A stretch of DNA of 8,147 nt from Candidatus Dormiibacterota bacterium (GTDB lineage: Bacteria > Chloroflexota > Dormibacteria > Dormibacterales > Dormibacteraceae): contig PLYD01000025.1 in the NCBI GenBank assembly GCA_003151665.1, positions 1 through 8,147 of the forward strand, written 5' to 3'. The notes below the pieces were generated by a model that saw only the letters and a list, made by a program, of their open reading frames with translations, did no database searches and had not been told where the DNA came from. The position numbers and the translations under genes are program-made. Below are positions 5,982 through 8,147 of the stretch, piece by piece (the first letter of the stretch is position 1; each line of letters opens with the position of its first letter).

Positions 5982-6885
5982 GGGGTTGCGCTCGCGGCCA
6001 CCAGCGGGGTCGGACGATGGCGAGGCCGCCCCGGGCTACGATGCCTTGCGGCCTGAAGACGATCACCGCGATTAGGATCACGCCGCTCACGATGTCGCGG
6101 TAGTCGAAGCCCTGGAATCGGAGGATCTCAGGCAGCGTGGTCAGGAACAGGGCTCCGACCACGGGCCCGAAAATGTTGCCGCTCCCACCCAGCACCGCGA
6201 AGGTGAGTATCTGCACGGCGCGTGTGACCCCGTACTGGGCGTCGCCCGGGTCAACGAAGAAATTGAGGTGTGCTTCGAGGCCGCCGGCGAACCCCGCCAG
6301 AACCGCGCTGAGGGCGAAGGCGAGCAGCTTGTAGCGGGCCACATCGATGCCCTGGCTCAGCGCTGCCAGCTCATCCTGGCGGATGGCTGCCCAGGCGTGT
6401 CCCAGCCGGCCTTTGGTCAGGCGCCAGAGCAGGAAAACGACCACGACGAGGGCGACCAGAACCATGTTGACGCCGCCCAGCGGGTCTGCGTTCGGGTTCT
6501 GGAGCCCTAACCCCTCGCCGGTGATCGGTAAGTTCAGGATCACGCCCAGACGCAGGGCCTCGATGAAGCCGATGGTGGCGATGGCGAGGAACACGCCACG
6601 CAGGCGCAGCACCGGCAATCCGACCACCACGCCGACGACGCCGGCAAGCACCGTCCCCACCGCGACGTTCAGCGCCAGCGGGGTGTGCCAGTGCAGATCC
6701 ATCAATACCGACGTGTAGGCGCCGATGGCCATGAAACCGGGCGAGGCGAGCGACAGCTGGCCCGAGTACAGGACGACGAACATTGAGGCGGCAAGGATGC
6801 TGTTGATTCCGATATCCGCGATGAGCAGGGTGTGGGAGTTGTAGAAACCGACCGGGTCGGTGAAGAGCTGGATGATGAAATCCAA
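5962..6885 (-). CDS. livM: branched-chain amino acid-type ABC permease, LivM-like
   Basis: This 307-residue integral membrane protein would form half of the channel with LivH. It has many hydrophobic helices from about residue 20 to 280. The family's SGQLSLASPGFMAIGAYTS segment (41-59) and the ATIGFIEALRLG stretch are present. The cytoplasmic coupling loop (about 160-186, GRLGHAWAAIRQDELAALSQGIDVARYK) matches the EAA loop that docks on the ATPase. LTFAVLGGSGNIFGPVVGA (228-244) and FRPQGIVA near the C-terminus are also typical. The start is TTG at 6885, chosen because AAAGGTG sits 8 bases upstream and the TAG stop of livH falls inside that spacer. There are 5 bases between livH and livM. The short polar tail after FRPQG is longer than usual but not odd. 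Substrate cannot be told: amino acids, urea and short amides use this family. Confidence 0.93.
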   Translation of the reverse strand: MDFIIQLFTDPVGFYNSHTLLIADIGINSILAASMFVVLYSGQLSLASPGFMAIGAYTSVLMDLHWHTPLALNVAVGTVLAGVVGVVVGLPVLRLRGVFLAIATIGFIEALRLGVILNLPITGEGLGLQNPNADPLGGVNMVLVALVVVVFLLWRLTKGRLGHAWAAIRQDELAALSQGIDVARYKLLAFALSAVLAGFAGGLEAHLNFFVDPGDAQYGVTRAVQILTFAVLGGSGNIFGPVVGALFLTTLPEILRFQGFDYRDIVSGVILIAVIVFRPQGIVARGGLAIVRPRWWPRAQPHASSPG

Positions 6886-6890
6886 GCTGA

Positions 6891-7805
6891 CTACACCTTT
6901 TCTCTCGGTTGAGCGCCGAAGAGGCCTTGCGGCCGCAGCACCAACATGAGGAAGAGGGCCGCGAACGCGACGCCCGCACGGGCGTTGCTGCCCAGCACCA
7001 GCAGTACGAGCATCTCGATCAATCCCAACAGGTAGCCACCCGCCACCGCGCCGGGGATGCTGCCCATGCCGCCGAGCACAATCACGGCGAGCCCTCTCAC
7101 CTCGACGTAGTCGCGTCCGATGTAAGGGCTGATGTCTCCGAGCGCGACGCCAAAGAGGATGCCGGCCAACCCGCCAAGCGCGGAGGAGATGACTAGCGTG
7201 AGCGAGATCATTCGGTCGACGTCAAGGCCCAGCAGCCGCGCGGCTGTGGGGTTCTCCGCGATTGCGCGCAGGCCGCGCCCGACCTGCGTGTAACGCATCA
7301 CGTAGCCGAGGACGAGCATCAGAAAGATCGAGATCGGGATGATCGCGACCTTGCTCGCCTCCAGGGTCAGGCCAACCACGTGCCAGGTCGGGTTGGGAAC
7401 CACTCCCGCCGGAAAGCTGACCGAGTTCGCACCGTCCACCCAGAGCCACGCGAAGAAAGTACCGGGCCGTCCCTGCTCGATCGCGGCCACGATTATCAGC
7501 GCCAACCCGATCGTGGAGATGAGCGCAGCGATCGGCGGAGCGCGTCGTCGCCGCAGCGGGCGCAGGCATACATGTTCGATGACCAGCCCCATGAGGCCGG
7601 CCGCCGCGACGCCGAGCACGCATGCGACCCAGAACGACTGGCCGTGGTTGACCACCAGTGAGTAGGTGAGGGCCGCGCCGAACATGAAGACCGCGCTGTG
7701 CGCTAGGTTGAGGATGTCGAGGATCCCGAAGACGAGCGTATAGCCGACAGCGAAAAGAGCGTAGATGGACCCGATGAAGATTGCGTTTAGGAGTTGTTGC
7801 CCCAA
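6891..7805 (-). CDS. livH: branched-chain amino acid-type ABC permease, LivH-like
   Basis: This 304-residue permease is the second channel subunit. Its N-terminus, LLNAIFIGSIYALFAVGYTLVFGILDILNLAH (5-36), is the standard LivH opening, followed by further membrane helices. The EAA loop lies at about 175-200 (VGRGLRAIAENPTAARLLGLDVDRMI), followed by SSALGGLAGILFG (207-219). RGLAVIVLGGMGSIPGAVAGG (237-257) and LVLRPQGLFG (288-297) complete the family signature. Length is normal. The start is TTG at 7805, since the frame has no ATG or GTG near it and the homology begins at once. No Shine-Dalgarno sequence is visible, and the eight bases before TTG abut a strong hairpin, so translation may depend on coupling or on hairpin state. 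The gene follows the binding protein gene and precedes livM with 5 bases between. Confidence 0.93.
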   Translation of the reverse strand: MGQQLLNAIFIGSIYALFAVGYTLVFGILDILNLAHSAVFMFGAALTYSLVVNHGQSFWVACVLGVAAAGLMGLVIEHVCLRPLRRRRAPPIAALISTIGLALIIVAAIEQGRPGTFFAWLWVDGANSVSFPAGVVPNPTWHVVGLTLEASKVAIIPISIFLMLVLGYVMRYTQVGRGLRAIAENPTAARLLGLDVDRMISLTLVISSALGGLAGILFGVALGDISPYIGRDYVEVRGLAVIVLGGMGSIPGAVAGGYLLGLIEMLVLLVLGSNARAGVAFAALFLMLVLRPQGLFGAQPREKV

Positions 7806-7812
7806 AGCAAGA

Positions 7813-7836
7813 ACGGGGGGATCAGGATCCCCCCGT
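7813..7836 (-). terminator. strong palindrome between the binding protein and permease genes
   Basis: ACGGGGGGATC-AG-GATCCCCCCGT is a perfect 11-bp inverted repeat with a two-base centre. On the minus strand it comes 17 bases after the binding protein stop and 7 bases before the livH start. The sequence after it, TCTTGCTTT, is only partly T-rich, so partial termination or 3'-end stabilisation of the binding protein transcript is more likely than full termination. Such an element would give more binding protein than permease. The palindrome is certain; the role is inference. Confidence 0.6.
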
Positions 7837-7853
7837 GCTCCCCGTCACTTGAC

Positions 7854-8147
7854 TTAACTGGTCGCGATTTGGTGGACGAGAGTGAAGCCGCCCTTGCCGT
7901 CCATGGCGATCACCCACACCGTCTGCTTCACGTCGTGGTTGGATGTGAATTGGAACGGTCCAAGCGGGGTCTGGATGTTCACCGTCTCCATCGCGATGCG
8001 CAGCCTGTCGCGGTCACCGGCGAGGTCGCTGAAGGTGAGGTTGGCGCGACTGGCCGCGTCGGCGATGATATTGATCCCGGTGTAACCCTGAGCCGCGAAC
8101 TGGTCCGGGTCGTGGCCGTACGCGGCCTGGTATGCGGATACGAACGC
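7854..8147 (-). CDS. C-terminus of a branched-chain amino acid-type substrate-binding protein (partial)
   Basis: The last 97 codons and TAA stop are in the window; the start lies beyond the right edge. The segment AFVSAYQAAYGHDPDQFAAQ, then GYTGINIIADAASRA, matches the closing region of type I periplasmic-binding proteins of the LivK/Peripla_BP_6 kind, where FxxAYxxxYGxxPDxxAAxGY is a hallmark. Further on, a stretch reading MALTVNIQTPLG-like (here METVNIQTPLGPFQFTSNHD) fits the conserved strand-turn where these proteins read TxxGxxxFxxxxD. The C-terminus ends in VHQIATS. It should bind the solute outside the cell and hand it to LivH/LivM. Being first in the operon, with a strong palindrome after it, suggests it is made in excess. 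No ligand-contact residues can be judged from this part, so the substrate stays open. Confidence 0.88.
   Translation of the reverse strand, partial: AFVSAYQAAYGHDPDQFAAQGYTGINIIADAASRANLTFSDLAGDRDRLRIAMETVNIQTPLGPFQFTSNHDVKQTVWVIAMDGKGGFTLVHQIATS

Overview
The window is GC-rich bacterial DNA in which every supported protein gene lies on the minus strand. GTG and TTG starts are common. The four-helix 'putative sensor' region of the histidine kinase resembles that of Actinomycetota kinases, so a high-GC actinobacterium is my best guess, perhaps a deep-branching lineage. This is inference and no marker gene settles it. A piece of a selenocysteine tRNA suggests that the lineage uses or once used selenocysteine.

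Layout from left to right: (1) 1-146, the N-terminus of a secreted protein that runs off the left edge; (2) 338-2415, a two-component operon, transcribed kinase first and then an OmpR-type response regulator, joined by a TAATG overlap; (3) 2416-2528, its leader, with paired TTGGTC(A/T)AAC repeats, a GGTCAA/TTGACC palindrome and a hairpin that places the kinase start codon in its loop; (4) 2529-3311, an unrecognised membrane protein with a cytoplasmic C-terminal domain; (5) 3451-3837, a small hypothetical protein; (6) 3838-4212, a gene-poor stretch; (7) 4216-4302, on the plus strand, the 3' half of a tRNA-Sec with UCA anticodon, long variable arm, T arm and CCA but no matching 5' half, with its 3' end tandemly duplicated; (8) 4413-8147, a branched-chain amino acid (HAAT/Liv family) ABC importer operon, transcribed livK-like binding protein, livH, livM, then one gene carrying both ATPases (LivG-LivF fusion).

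In the transporter, the secreted binding protein would deliver substrate to the LivH/LivM channel, and the fused LivG-LivF protein would supply both nucleotide-binding domains in one chain. A strong palindrome between livK and livH could set the excess of binding protein over membrane components. The two-component pair probably senses an envelope or membrane signal and regulates transcription, perhaps including its own operon.

The most unusual points are the half tRNA-Sec, which looks like the displaced end of an integration site, and the one-chain LivGF ATPase. No integrase, CRISPR array, insertion sequence or clearly new defence or metabolic system is visible.
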